Shown here: positions 35,201 to 44,594 of the stretch, in pieces | How positions within the stretch are numbered: position 1 is the first letter of the stretch | Layout: each line of letters starts with the position of its first letter | Assembly (NCBI GenBank): GCA_030442035.1 | Contig: JAUJEA010000008.1 | Coordinates: forward strand, 186,001-250,000 | Source of the DNA: Splendidivirga corallicola | GTDB lineage: Bacteria > Bacteroidota > Bacteroidia > Cytophagales > Cyclobacteriaceae | Direction of reading: 5' to 3' | DNA: 64,000 bases | Made by a program: the position numbers and the translations under genes | Notes under the pieces: model-generated | The model's database searches: none | Seen by the model: the letters and a program-made list of their open reading frames with translations, nothing else | Told to the model about the DNA's origin: nothing

Positions 35201-37654
35201 ATGAATAAAAGCTCTTCCATATGTCTGGCGGTTGGAAAAATCATAAATAACGGTACTTTTTTGGCAATTCTTGTGCTGTTTTTTGCGACCACGGGTACCG
35301 CCTGGTCTCAGGAGATCAAGGTGATAAACAAAGGAAGTTCTGAGCCCGTTGAAAACGTCACTGTTTATACGGAGGGCGGGCAGAATGTTGTTACCGATCA
35401 AGCGGGAAAGGCTAATATCGGTTCTTTAGGCGAACCATCAATCATATATTTCCAGCATCCTGCCTATCAACAAAGGGCGGTGTCTTTGAGTGACATTATC
35501 AAGAATGGGTATACGGTGATTCTGGAGGAAAAAATATTTAAGATAGATGAGGTGGTCATATCAGCTAGTAAATGGGCTCAAAACAAATCCGAAGTTCCTA
35601 ATAAGATATTATCAATAGATCCGGAAACTGCAGCATTTGAAAATCCGCAAACCTCTGCGGATATGTTGGCCAAAACGGGACAAGTATTTGTGCAGAAAAG
35701 TCAGCTAGGTGGCGGAAGTCCTATGATAAGAGGTTTTGCAGCGAACTCAGTGTTGATCGTTGTGGATGGCGTTCGAATGAACAATGCTATTTTCCGAAGT
35801 GGAAACCTCCAAAACGTTATCAGTATTGATCCAAATGCTCTGTCATCCACTGAAGTAATATTCGGTCCTGGTTCAGTAATCTATGGAAGTGATGCGCTGG
35901 GAGGTGTCATGAGTTTTCAAACAAAAAAAGCTAACTTCTCATCTGATGAGAAAATCCTGATAAAAGGAAATGCCTTTACAAGATATGCTTCTGCCAATAA
36001 TGAAATAACCGGACATATTGATTTGAATCTGGCCGGAAAGAAACTTTCATCGCTGACTAGTTTTAGCGTGAGTGATTTTGATGATTTAAGAACCGGTAGT
36101 CAAAGAACTTCAAAGTTCCGGAATTTCGGCAAAAGGCCATTTTATGTTTCCAGGATCAATGACGAAGATGTTGTTATGAACAACCCTGATCAGGATCTCC
36201 AGATACCATCAGGTTATCGGCAGTATAATTTCCTTCAAAAAATCAGATTTAGGATAAGTGATGCGCTTGATTTAACCTATACATTTAATTACGGAAACAC
36301 TTCCAATATTCCCCGGTATGATAGGTTGATCATTTTAGAGAATGGATTTCCAACGTCGGCAGAATGGTATTACGGTCCACAGAGGTGGCTTTTCAATACA
36401 TTGCACATTGACTTTTTTGAAAAAACCAAACTTTATGATCAGGCCAGAATCATTTTGTCCTACCAGGATGTGGAGGAGAGTCGTAATAACCGGGATTTTC
36501 AGGATGATCACCTTAGGATCAGAGAGGAGGAAGTAAAGGTATACGGCCTGAATATAGATCTGGAAAAGATAATTAACGATAAGCATAGACTGTTTTATGG
36601 AGTTGAAAGTATTCTAAATGATGTTAGCTCAGCCGCATACAGCAGAAATATTGTTGATGGATCAATTACTCCGTTGAGCACAAGGTATCCCAGCGGTGGA
36701 AGTGATTACAACAGTTTTGCGGGCTATTTAAGTCATAAATGGAAATTCGACTCTAGATTCATATTAAATTCGGGTTTAAGATACAGTTTCATAGACCTTT
36801 CAGCCAACGTAAGTGATACGGATGAACTGGAATTTGATTTTGATGAACTGAATATTGACAATGGTGCGCTTAATGGTAGCCTGGGCCTTGTGTTCAAGCC
36901 CAAAGAAAAAGACTTACAGCTTAATCTGGTATTGTCCTCAGGCTTCCGTTCTCCCAATATTGATGACATTGGAAAAGTATTCAGCGGAGCCGGTGCTACG
37001 GTAATAGTGCCCAATCCGGGCTTAAAACCCGAATTTACTTATAACATGGAGTTTGGTTTAACCAAAACCTTCAGGGATAAAATAAAACTGGACCTCGTGG
37101 TATTCAATACCTTTTTAGTAGATGCTATTGTGCAAAGAGATTTTCAATTTAATGGACAAGATTCCATTCTTTTTGATGGATCGGTAAGAAAAGTAAGGGC
37201 GCTGGTGAATACTGGAAGAGCTAGGATATATGGAGGCAGTATTGGCTTGGATATTGAATTGAATGATCAATTTTTGTGGAGTAACAGGCTTAACATCACC
37301 GAAGGTAAAGATGAAGTCGATGATGTACCGTTAAGACATACAACTCCTGTTTTTGGACAATCCACCCTTTACTATCAGACTACAAGATTCAAAGGCTCTT
37401 TCTCCTTTAACTTTAGTGGTAAAAGGTCGTTTGAAGATCTTGCTCCCTCAGAACAGGACAAACCGCATCTCTATACTCCCGATGGTGCTTTGGCCTGGTT
37501 CACATTGAATTTACGAGGCTCATATACGTTATTCAAAAATCTTCATTTGAATATGGGATTGGAAAATATACTCGATACACATTATCGTCCCTACTCCTCA
37601 GGGATAAGCGCTCCAGGTAGGAATTTTTATGTAGCTTTAAGAGCCAATATTTAA
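35201..37654 (+). CDS. TonB-dependent outer-membrane receptor
   Basis: An 817-residue receptor. Signal peptide ends near TAWSQ; a small carboxypeptidase-regulatory-like domain spans about 38-105; a plug domain about 130-245 with GGGSPMIRGFAANSVLIVVDG; then a 22-strand barrel closing with the typical aromatic-ended strand. The plug wording resembles heme/hemoglobin and cobalamin-type receptors, but substrate is not certain. There is no N-terminal STN signalling domain, so it should not itself drive the FecR/sigma pair 1.3 kb away. The deoxynucleoside kinase follows by 12 bases and may be co-transcribed. Confidence 0.92.
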   Translation: MNKSSSICLAVGKIINNGTFLAILVLFFATTGTAWSQEIKVINKGSSEPVENVTVYTEGGQNVVTDQAGKANIGSLGEPSIIYFQHPAYQQRAVSLSDIIKNGYTVILEEKIFKIDEVVISASKWAQNKSEVPNKILSIDPETAAFENPQTSADMLAKTGQVFVQKSQLGGGSPMIRGFAANSVLIVVDGVRMNNAIFRSGNLQNVISIDPNALSSTEVIFGPGSVIYGSDALGGVMSFQTKKANFSSDEKILIKGNAFTRYASANNEITGHIDLNLAGKKLSSLTSFSVSDFDDLRTGSQRTSKFRNFGKRPFYVSRINDEDVVMNNPDQDLQIPSGYRQYNFLQKIRFRISDALDLTYTFNYGNTSNIPRYDRLIILENGFPTSAEWYYGPQRWLFNTLHIDFFEKTKLYDQARIILSYQDVEESRNNRDFQDDHLRIREEEVKVYGLNIDLEKIINDKHRLFYGVESILNDVSSAAYSRNIVDGSITPLSTRYPSGGSDYNSFAGYLSHKWKFDSRFILNSGLRYSFIDLSANVSDTDELEFDFDELNIDNGALNGSLGLVFKPKEKDLQLNLVLSSGFRSPNIDDIGKVFSGAGATVIVPNPGLKPEFTYNMEFGLTKTFRDKIKLDLVVFNTFLVDAIVQRDFQFNGQDSILFDGSVRKVRALVNTGRARIYGGSIGLDIELNDQFLWSNRLNITEGKDEVDDVPLRHTTPVFGQSTLYYQTTRFKGSFSFNFSGKRSFEDLAPSEQDKPHLYTPDGALAWFTLNLRGSYTLFKNLHLNMGLENILDTHYRPYSSGISAPGRNFYVALRANI

Positions 37655-37666
37655 AATCACTTTTGA

Positions 37667-38296
37667 ATGAAGCACATTGCAATCTCTGGCAATATCGGTT
37701 CGGGGAAAACAACGCTGGCCAATAAGCTATCAAAACATTTTAACTGGAGACTGGAACTGGAATCTGTTGATGACAATCCGTACTTGGAAGATTTTTACAA
37801 GGACATGAAACGATGGGCCTTTCATTTACAAATATATTTTCTCAATAGCCGATTTAATCAGGTTCAAAAGATCCGAGATAATCATGAGACCACTATTCAG
37901 GACCGTACCATATACGAAGATGCTTACATTTTTGCAGCGAATCTCTTTAAAAGCGGCATGATCTCTCCAAGGGATTATGATAATTATTTGAACATATTTA
38001 AATCAATGATCAGCATTGTTGAACCACCTGATCTCCTGGTGTATCTAAAAGCTGATATCCCCAAACTTGTTAACAATATTCAGAAACGAGGTCGGGATTA
38101 TGAAAACCTGATGCAATTGGAATATCTCCGAAACCTTAACCAACATTATGAAGACTGGATTTCAACATATGATCTTGGCAAACTATTGATCATTGATGTG
38201 AACGGCCTGGATATCGTTGATAAAGTAGAAGATTTCGCCCTCGTAGTAGACAGGATCGATGTAGAATTGAACGGATTGTTCAGTGATGGATATTAG
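37667..38296 (+). CDS. Deoxynucleoside kinase
   Basis: A 209-residue kinase of the dNK/dGK-dAK family. It has the P-loop GNIGSGKTT at residues 8-16, Glu in the LELESVDDNPY segment that binds the sugar, the DRTIYEDAYIF (DRS-like) motif, and the KRGRDYE lid. It phosphorylates deoxynucleosides with ATP for the salvage pathway; which base is preferred cannot be decided from sequence. Length and ends are normal for the family. Its position right after a receptor gene has no clear functional meaning. Confidence 0.92.
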   Translation: MKHIAISGNIGSGKTTLANKLSKHFNWRLELESVDDNPYLEDFYKDMKRWAFHLQIYFLNSRFNQVQKIRDNHETTIQDRTIYEDAYIFAANLFKSGMISPRDYDNYLNIFKSMISIVEPPDLLVYLKADIPKLVNNIQKRGRDYENLMQLEYLRNLNQHYEDWISTYDLGKLLIIDVNGLDIVDKVEDFALVVDRIDVELNGLFSDGY

Positions 38297-38454
38297 GCCA
38301 TATTAGAAAGTTTATGAAGTGTTAATAAGCTTTCAGAATCCTCAGATTTTGACATCAGCCTGATTTGCAGCTACGAAAGACTTTTAAAACTAAAACAACC
38401 ATCAAGCTAACTTCAAATTGTGTTAAAGCGTTAAAGTATGACAGTCTAATCGTA

Positions 38455-38496
38455 ATTAGTCATTCGTAATTCAAAATTTAAAATTCAACATTCTTT
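38455..38496. repeat. Word-like intergenic repeat of CGTAATT type
   Basis: Contains the words CGTAATTAG, TTCGTAATTC and AAAATTTAAAATTCAA in sequence. Related words recur at 41212-41291, on the far side of the four genes 38562-41051. Confidence 0.5.
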
Positions 38497-38561
38497 TCAA
38501 GTCATTCTTTTTACAATAAGATAACACCAAACATGGACTGATACCTCACGCAGCATAATTA

Positions 38562-39383
38562 TCAATTATCCTTCGCCCCATCATCAACCCAGCAGGCAAT
38601 TGCCTCCTTTGCTTCTTCACTGATCGAACCTCCTCTGGGCATATTACCACTTTGTGTTCGTGATTTGATATCTGCAGCATTGCTTTGAATATTGGCGAAA
38701 ATCTCGAAATTCACTCTTTCGCTTACACTGGCAACGTGACATCCTGAGACAGCACAGGAAGTTTCTATGATACTCTTGACAGCGGCATTATAACTAATCC
38801 CGCTGGGGACATATACCTCTGAAGTCTGCTCACAATCATTAGCATCTTTTACAGTAACAGTTCTATTCCCATTTGACACATTGGAAAAGGCATTGCTACT
38901 TTGAAACGATCCGTCATCAAGTTTGTATTGATAATTACCTGCCCCACCACTTGCACTAATCGTTAACGTACCGGAATCACCTCCGCATCCGGCATTGGTG
39001 GTATTGCCGGTAAAGACAATGTCGGTCACCTCTTCAACGGTCACATCAATGGCGACCATGCAATTATTACCGTCTTTCACTGTAATGGTGTGATCTCCAC
39101 CAGCCACATTTTGAAAGGCTTGTGATGATTGAAAGTTACCTCCATCCAAGCTATAGGTCAATTCTCCGGCTCCCCCACTCCCATTCACCTGGATGGTACC
39201 ATTATCAACACCACATGTGGATTGTGTTGTTCCTGCTAAGCTAATTGAAGGTCCTGAGACACTACAATCCACTTCAGTATCATCTCCACACGATTGTATT
39301 AGCAGTAATCCCAATGGCAAGATGCCAATGGTGAACAGCAATCCAAATTGTCTTAACAAATGTTCCCCTCTACTTGAATCCAT
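38562..39383 (-). CDS. Lipoprotein with two SprB repeats and a CX4CH cytochrome-like domain
   Basis: A 273-residue protein with a type II signal (hydrophobic core then LIQSC). Two SprB-type repeats follow, at about 45-120 and 121-195, each with a TYSLDGGNFQSSQAF-like strand and TVKDGNNC end. The C-terminal domain has SCAVSGCH, a CX4CH heme-binding-type motif, and GNMPRGG, whose Met could be the distal ligand. SprB repeats are known from gliding adhesins; the CX4CH domain is frequent in Bacteroidota exported proteins but heme attachment is unproven. The combination suggests a surface-exposed electron-transfer or adhesive protein. Confidence 0.85.
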   Translation of the reverse strand: MDSSRGEHLLRQFGLLFTIGILPLGLLLIQSCGDDTEVDCSVSGPSISLAGTTQSTCGVDNGTIQVNGSGGAGELTYSLDGGNFQSSQAFQNVAGGDHTITVKDGNNCMVAIDVTVEEVTDIVFTGNTTNAGCGGDSGTLTISASGGAGNYQYKLDDGSFQSSNAFSNVSNGNRTVTVKDANDCEQTSEVYVPSGISYNAAVKSIIETSCAVSGCHVASVSERVNFEIFANIQSNAADIKSRTQSGNMPRGGSISEEAKEAIACWVDDGAKDN

Positions 39384-39545
39384 GGTTATACTTGATTGTG
39401 TTATGTTTTTTATTCTAAATTAATGACGAGCTATTTTCCACAATGATTGCCTCATAGTGATGGCTTTTATTAATAATAACCCTTTAATAGCCTTAAAGAT
39501 TCGAAATGAAACAAAATGTAATTTAAAACCTGACCCCAATCTAAT

Positions 39546-39944
39546 ATGAAAAAATACGCAATATGTCTTTTATTTATTGCCTGTGCTCCTCAAATAATGG
39601 CACAAACGCAATTGGATTTAACGAATATCCAACCTTACCAAGATTTTGATAATGTTCTGATAAAATCCATTACCGATGATAGCCTGACTTCCTCTTTTGT
39701 CATTTGGATAAAAAAGGAAGTCAAACCTCACTTTCATGAGCATCATATTGAACAGGTATATGTGCTAGAGGGTACTGGAACAATGATCATTGATAAGACA
39801 CGTCTAAACATAAAACCCGGTCAGTTTTTTATTATACCAAAACTGTCTGTGCACAGTGTAAAAGTCACCTCAGCGAAACCGCTTAAGGTCTTATCCATAC
39901 AGGCACCCCATTTTGATGGAACGGATCGGATATTTGTAGAATAA
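39546..39944 (+). CDS. Exported cupin-domain protein
   Basis: A 132-residue protein with a signal peptide (to about QIMAQ, residue 20) and a single cupin barrel. Cupin motif 1 is visible as KPHFHEHHIEQVYVLEGTG with a His-rich metal site, and motif 2 as PGQFFIIPKLSVHSVKV with the last His. A metal ion is likely bound, in the periplasm. Small exported cupins in this group are not functionally defined. It converges with the small membrane protein gene 31 bases downstream. Confidence 0.85.
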   Translation: MKKYAICLLFIACAPQIMAQTQLDLTNIQPYQDFDNVLIKSITDDSLTSSFVIWIKKEVKPHFHEHHIEQVYVLEGTGTMIIDKTRLNIKPGQFFIIPKLSVHSVKVTSAKPLKVLSIQAPHFDGTDRIFVE

Positions 39945-39975
39945 TTGGGAATGGATGGGGTTAAATGCCAAAACA

Positions 39976-40167
39976 CTAATCTTTAACACGTAACTTTTGA
40001 TCTTTTGTACTATCTGATTTTAGGGTGTCCGTACCACTAATTCGCTGCTTCAAGTTACCCTTCGATCCCGGAAAGGTAGTTTTGGTCGTTATATCATATC
40101 CTATAGCAATAACACCAATGATAAATAAAAGACTTAAAATCAGAAATAGCTTCTTGGATCTTTTCAC
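39976..40167 (-). CDS. Small single-helix membrane protein
   Basis: A 63-residue protein with a basic start MKRSKK, one membrane helix (about 7-25) and a short polar tail rich in Ser, Thr and Lys. The composition and clear membrane topology make it a credible small gene. It lies 83 bases after the dienelactone hydrolase gene in the same direction, beyond a possible hairpin. Function unknown. Confidence 0.6.
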   Translation of the reverse strand: MKRSKKLFLILSLLFIIGVIAIGYDITTKTTFPGSKGNLKQRISGTDTLKSDSTKDQKLRVKD

Positions 40168-40190
40168 ACTATAATAGTTTGATATGTTTC

Positions 40191-40230
40191 AAACCGGATT
40201 TTATCGGTCAAAGTCAATAAGATCCGGTTT
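40191..40230 (-). terminator. Possible hairpin terminator or attenuator
   Basis: A perfect 9-bp stem (AAACCGGAT / ATCCGGTTT) with a 22-base loop lies between the dienelactone hydrolase gene and the small membrane gene downstream. There is no T run on the minus strand, so termination is uncertain. Confidence 0.4.
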
Positions 40231-40250
40231 ATCAATAAATTTTGACAAAT

Positions 40251-41051
40251 CTACAAAGCCGCCAGAATCTTCTTTAGTCTTTTCCAGGCTTCTTCTCTTC
40301 CCTTTTTATTGGCTGCGCCTGCATTTGGCATTTCACCGGACCTAATGAATCCATGCCCGGCGCCATCATAGATAACCGGCTCATAATGTTTACCGGCCGC
40401 TTTCATATTTGCTGTGGTACTTTCTATGGTAGCGTTTACTCTTGCATCATTACCACCGTAAAAACCATAAACCGGAGCGGTTATACTTTCAAAGACCTGT
40501 TCTTCTTGTGGTGCTCTTCCATAACAGACAATAGCAGCCTGCAGATCTGATTGATTTGTAGCATATCTAAAACTTTGACTTCCTCCCCAGCAAAAACCAA
40601 TGACAGCAACTTTTCCATTGGCCGCCGGTAGTGTTGAAGCATAATTTTGAATGGCCTTCAAATCTGCTGTTACCTGATCCTGGGATAACTGATAGATGGC
40701 ATTTCTGGCATCATCAGAACTTGCAAAATCGCTGGTCTTACCACCATTCGGTCCACTTCCGGTAAGCAAGTCAGGAGCTATGGCTATATAACCTTCTCCT
40801 GCTATTTGATCGGCTATGCTCCTTGCCCAATCATTTAACCCTCTGTTTTCATGAATGACTATTACAACAGTTGCTTTGTTACTCACCTCCGGATAAACAA
40901 GAAATGATTCAACCACACGGTCTCCATATTTCACTTTTACCCACTCATGGTGACGAGGAGATTCTTCCAATTGTTTTTTTGCCCATTCTTGTTGAGCCAT
41001 GGTTAATGAACTCATGAATAGGGCACTCAGAATTAGCGTTAGTTTCTTCAT
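40251..41051 (-). CDS. Exported dienelactone hydrolase family protein
   Basis: A 266-residue alpha/beta hydrolase with a signal peptide ending at TMAQ (residue 20). The dienelactone-hydrolase triad is complete: Cys154 in GFCWGGS, Asp202 in GGNDARVN and His233 in GAGHGF. The oxyanion-side Glu is in IHENRGLNDW. Family members hydrolyse lactones or esters; the usual ones are cytoplasmic, while exported forms like this are common in Bacteroidota and uncharacterised. Gene order with the small membrane protein downstream suggests a short operon. Start and length fit the family. Confidence 0.9.
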   Translation of the reverse strand: MKKLTLILSALFMSSLTMAQQEWAKKQLEESPRHHEWVKVKYGDRVVESFLVYPEVSNKATVVIVIHENRGLNDWARSIADQIAGEGYIAIAPDLLTGSGPNGGKTSDFASSDDARNAIYQLSQDQVTADLKAIQNYASTLPAANGKVAVIGFCWGGSQSFRYATNQSDLQAAIVCYGRAPQEEQVFESITAPVYGFYGGNDARVNATIESTTANMKAAGKHYEPVIYDGAGHGFIRSGEMPNAGAANKKGREEAWKRLKKILAAL

Positions 41052-41351
41052 GGGATAGTCTTTTATGTTTGAAAATAACTTAGAATACTGATCATTACGC
41101 CATTCATTGAATTCAATGAATAGCGTAGGTCACTTTAATCGTTGACTTTCAGGTTCAATTTAAATAAATGATGGGTTTTAAGGAAGATCAAATGAACAAT
41201 TAGTTATTCGTAGAATTACAAATTCTCAATGACGAATTACGAGAAAGCAATTTCAAACCATTCGTAATTCGTAATTTTAAATTTGTAATTTGAAAGATTT
41301 TCAGAAAATAAATATTTGTTTCTATACATGAAGGCGAGACCATTGTGGTTT
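41052..41351. other. Intergenic region containing word-like repeats
   Basis: 300 bases between two minus-strand genes. Apart from the repeat at 41212-41291 nothing is recognised. Confidence 0.5.
41212..41291. repeat. Word-like intergenic repeat, CGTAATT type, partly inverted
   Basis: Contains ATTCGTAGAATTACAAATTC and CGAATTACGAG, then ATTCGTAATTCGTAATTTTA and TTTGTAATTTGAAA. The CGTAATT words occur in both orientations. Related sequence is at 38455-38496, and a short relative may lie near 5232. Confidence 0.55.
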
Positions 41352-42863
41352 CTAAGAATAATCACCTTGAAGCCATCTTTGACGCTTCTTCAGATTTGCC
41401 TGTCTTCTAAAAAAAGCATATGCCAATAGTAATAGAACAGGTAAAACTACATTGATCAGTTTAATCAGATCCCTATCCCCTGCTTCCAGTGGTTTTAAAG
41501 GTCTTTGGGTAATGCCCTTGGTCCTCAATTCATTTAGACCGGTATCATCAGCAATCCAATCAATGGCATTGGCCACGAAATTAACATTATCCTGATTTAC
41601 TTGCTGCTGTTGTTGACTAGGTTCACCATTTACCGGGAAATTACCGTTGCTCACAAATACAATTTTTCCATTGTCTACTCCATCAAGTGCCACAGCCACG
41701 GTTTGTTCACCTTCTGTAAAATCATTTTCTCTCCATTCCCTATTGATATCGATAAAAACCGGTAGGTTCTCTGCTCCTGATTGCTCAGATGTAAAAGCCA
41801 GTGAGGTCACATTAACTGCAGAATCACTTGAAGTAAATGTTATATTATTGCTTATTGGCAATACCAAAGATTCTATACCATTCGAAACCGGATGATCTTC
41901 AAATGTCCCTATAATAGGTATATAGGGTACTTGCACATTCGTCGTAAATGTAAACGGACCTTGTCTCTGTGGAACAGAAATACTCGCCGATTTAACATCT
42001 GTGACCAATTGTTCTCCCGGTACTATCCCCTTTTGGCTTAACCAACTTTTTAACCCGATGTTGGGAGCAGGTTGGAGATATTGAGTATTTAATCCTCCGG
42101 AGTAGTTGCTATAAGCCAGGAATATACCACCACCAGTCTTTAGATAATTATCTAATTTATTCAAATCATCAACTGAAATGGTATCTTTTGGATCAATCAT
42201 CGCAATGGCTCTGTAATACGTAGGTATTTCCGTAGAATCATTGATTGTGTAAGCTTCGAAATCATATAAAATCGACAGTTGTTGAGCCAGTTGTGGAACG
42301 GCTGCCAATGTAGCTTCACCATGTCCTTGTATCAAAGCAACTTTTGGTTTATCTGTAACAGATAGTTTTTTTATGGCTGAGGTAATTTCGTACTCCATTC
42401 TGGCACCAACCTGAACTGCAGAAATAACTTCTATGCTTTCACCCATTTGCAAAGTGGCTCCCATGTAAGCCCTTAATTGTTTTGCCTGATCCCTTTCCCT
42501 AACTTGAATAGAGATTGGGGCAATTCCCTGTTCCTGGGCAGCTCTTTCCGATGCCTCACTCTCATTTGGATTTTTGAATTCATAGACCACATTCGCATCA
42601 GATCTATTTTCGTATTCGACCAGTAAGTCTTCGAAATCTTTCCTGGTACTTTGCAATTGTGCCGGGAGGTCTTCAGAAAAATAAGCCGTAATGGTAACGA
42701 CATCTTCCAAATCTCCCAATACGTCCTTCGTAGCCTTACTTAAGGTGTATCTGTCATCTGCGGTAAAGTCCAACCTAAAAAAAGCTTTATGAGCAATTAG
42801 ATTGATCACCAAAATAATGGCCAGAACAACCACTAATCTTAAAAGAATATTTCCGCGATTCAT
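41352..42863 (-). CDS. gldG: Gliding-type ABC transporter accessory protein GldG
   Basis: A 503-residue protein matching GldG. It has an N-terminal membrane helix followed by FFRLDFTADDRYTLSKAT, a large periplasmic domain of the ABC-associated auxiliary type with ALIQGHGEATL near the middle, and a C-terminal helix (LINVVLPVLLLLAYAFF) next to a basic tail. In Flavobacterium GldA, GldF and GldG form an ABC transporter needed for gliding. The gene follows gldF by 41 bases and gldA precedes both. Many Bacteroidota that do not glide also carry the set, so motility is not proven. Confidence 0.85.
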   Translation of the reverse strand: MNRGNILLRLVVVLAIILVINLIAHKAFFRLDFTADDRYTLSKATKDVLGDLEDVVTITAYFSEDLPAQLQSTRKDFEDLLVEYENRSDANVVYEFKNPNESEASERAAQEQGIAPISIQVRERDQAKQLRAYMGATLQMGESIEVISAVQVGARMEYEITSAIKKLSVTDKPKVALIQGHGEATLAAVPQLAQQLSILYDFEAYTINDSTEIPTYYRAIAMIDPKDTISVDDLNKLDNYLKTGGGIFLAYSNYSGGLNTQYLQPAPNIGLKSWLSQKGIVPGEQLVTDVKSASISVPQRQGPFTFTTNVQVPYIPIIGTFEDHPVSNGIESLVLPISNNITFTSSDSAVNVTSLAFTSEQSGAENLPVFIDINREWRENDFTEGEQTVAVALDGVDNGKIVFVSNGNFPVNGEPSQQQQQVNQDNVNFVANAIDWIADDTGLNELRTKGITQRPLKPLEAGDRDLIKLINVVLPVLLLLAYAFFRRQANLKKRQRWLQGDYS

Positions 42864-42904
42864 ATGTTCAGTTTCCTATGATCAATGATTTAATAAACAT
42901 ACAT

Positions 42905-43630
42905 TTAAGCTTTCCAATTTCTTTTGGTCAGCATGGTGGTAGAGAATAACAATCCCGCCACGATAATACTCCCAAAATAGAGTAAATCTCTTAGGTCCAC
43001 GACACCTCTGGTCAATGATTCATAATGAGACCTGAAACTCAGAAAATGCAAAGTATTGCCAACTGCTCCTCTAAAACTCGATGAAATTATATCAAAAAGG
43101 ATTTGAAAGAACAGACCAAGAAAAAAAGCAATCAAAAAGGCAACAATTTGATTATTTGTGACACTGCTGGCAAACACACCCATGCTGATATAGGCAGCAC
43201 TCATTAAGATCAAACCAAAATATCCTCCAATAATTCCTCCGTGGTCAACATCCCCCAATGCACTTATGGTAATGTAATAAGGAATGGTAAATGCCAGGGT
43301 TATCATCATTAAAAGAAGGCATGACAAAAATTTACCGACTACTATTTCCCAATCGGATACTGCTTTTGTACTGAGCAATTCCAAAGTTCCTGATCGGTTT
43401 TCCTCCGCTATGGTCCTCATAGTAATTGCGGGAACAAAAATGATAAGCAACCAATAAGCAATCCCAAAAAAGGGCTGCAGATTGGCCTGATTGGAAAAGA
43501 AAACATCTCCCCCTGATAACCAGGTAAAAAAACCACTAACACCCAGAAACAATACAATTAGTATATAGGCTATAAGTGAATCAAAAAATGAAGCAAGCTC
43601 TCTTTTTGTAATGATCCAAATACTATTCAT
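42905..43630 (-). CDS. gldF: ABC-2 type permease GldF
   Basis: A 241-residue permease with six predicted membrane helices. Conserved features of the GldF type include the N-terminal ITKRELASFFDSLIAYIL and the TMRTIAEENRSGTLELL segment after helix 2. It lies between gldA and gldG with 25- and 41-base gaps, giving the transporter its membrane part. The transported substrate is not known for the family. Confidence 0.88.
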   Translation of the reverse strand: MNSIWIITKRELASFFDSLIAYILIVLFLGVSGFFTWLSGGDVFFSNQANLQPFFGIAYWLLIIFVPAITMRTIAEENRSGTLELLSTKAVSDWEIVVGKFLSCLLLMMITLAFTIPYYITISALGDVDHGGIIGGYFGLILMSAAYISMGVFASSVTNNQIVAFLIAFFLGLFFQILFDIISSSFRGAVGNTLHFLSFRSHYESLTRGVVDLRDLLYFGSIIVAGLLFSTTMLTKRNWKA

Positions 43631-43655
43631 TGTCGTTTAATTAAATGTTATAAGC

Positions 43656-44594
43656 CTAGTTTGTGAGCTTTCTAAATACATCCTCCAGTTTGGTTTCATC
43701 ACCTGTCATTTCTGTGATATACCAGTTGTTTTCTACACAGAGGTCAAAAATGGCTCTTTTAGAAGAAGCATCGGGTTTGGACTGTATTTGAAAACCATTC
43801 TCCTTTTTATCAATTATTTTGACAGTTTGTACACTGGCCAAATCTGTCAGTAACTTTTTGGCCATTTCACTATCTACTCCTCCATCTTTACCGGCTATTT
43901 GTATGGATACAATCTCATTACCCTTTGCCTGCTCTCTTAAATTCTCAGCTGTACCGTCCGCAACAATTCGTCCTTTATTAATGATCAAAATTCTATCGCA
44001 GGTAGCTTCTACTTCCGAAAGTATGTGTGAGCTGAGAATTACCGTTTTTTCTTTACCTAATTCTTTAATAAGATTACGGATCTCAACAATCTGATTGGGG
44101 TCAAGGCCTGTCGTAGGCTCATCCAATATTAATACATCAGGATCATGGATCATGGCCTGAGCCAATCCCACTCTTTGCCGGTATCCTTTGGACAATTCAT
44201 TGATCTTTTTATGCTTCTCTTTATCTAATCCACAACGATCAATCATTGAGGCAATTTTTGAGGTAGTTTCAGTTTTTTTGACTCCCTGTATTTGGGCACA
44301 GAAACGTAAATAATCAACAATTGCCATATCCGTATACAGAGGATTATTCTCCGGAAGATAACCTATTCTTCGTTTTACTTTTTCCGAATCTTCTTCAACG
44401 GACAGATCATCCAACCGTATTAACCCCGTAGTGGGAGCCAAATAACCGGTGATCATCTTCATGGTTGTGCTTTTACCAGCCCCATTGGGTCCGAGAAAAC
44501 CAACCACCTCACCTGTTTTAATTTCGAAGGAAATATTATCTACTGCTCGTTGCAGGTCGTAGTTTTTGGAAAGATTTTCAACAACAATAGCCAT
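43656..44594 (-). CDS. gldA: ABC transporter ATP-binding protein GldA
   Basis: A 312-residue ATPase from ATG 44594; an in-frame TTG at 44618 adds eight residues with no support. Walker A is GPNGAGKST, the signature LSKGYRQRVGLAQAM, Walker B LILDEPTTGLDP, and the H-loop His lies in ILSSHILSE. The C-terminal 100 residues are the domain typical of GldA-like ATPases. It heads the gldA-gldF-gldG operon. Its similarity to other ABC-2 exporter ATPases means the Gld name depends on the neighbours. Confidence 0.88.
   Translation of the reverse strand: MAIVVENLSKNYDLQRAVDNISFEIKTGEVVGFLGPNGAGKSTTMKMITGYLAPTTGLIRLDDLSVEEDSEKVKRRIGYLPENNPLYTDMAIVDYLRFCAQIQGVKKTETTSKIASMIDRCGLDKEKHKKINELSKGYRQRVGLAQAMIHDPDVLILDEPTTGLDPNQIVEIRNLIKELGKEKTVILSSHILSEVEATCDRILIINKGRIVADGTAENLREQAKGNEIVSIQIAGKDGGVDSEMAKKLLTDLASVQTVKIIDKKENGFQIQSKPDASSKRAIFDLCVENNWYITEMTGDETKLEDVFRKLTN

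Noticed and set aside
35111-35401. 96-codon minus-strand frame across the receptor start
   Set aside because: It is antisense to the signal peptide and first domain of the TonB-dependent receptor and has no family match.
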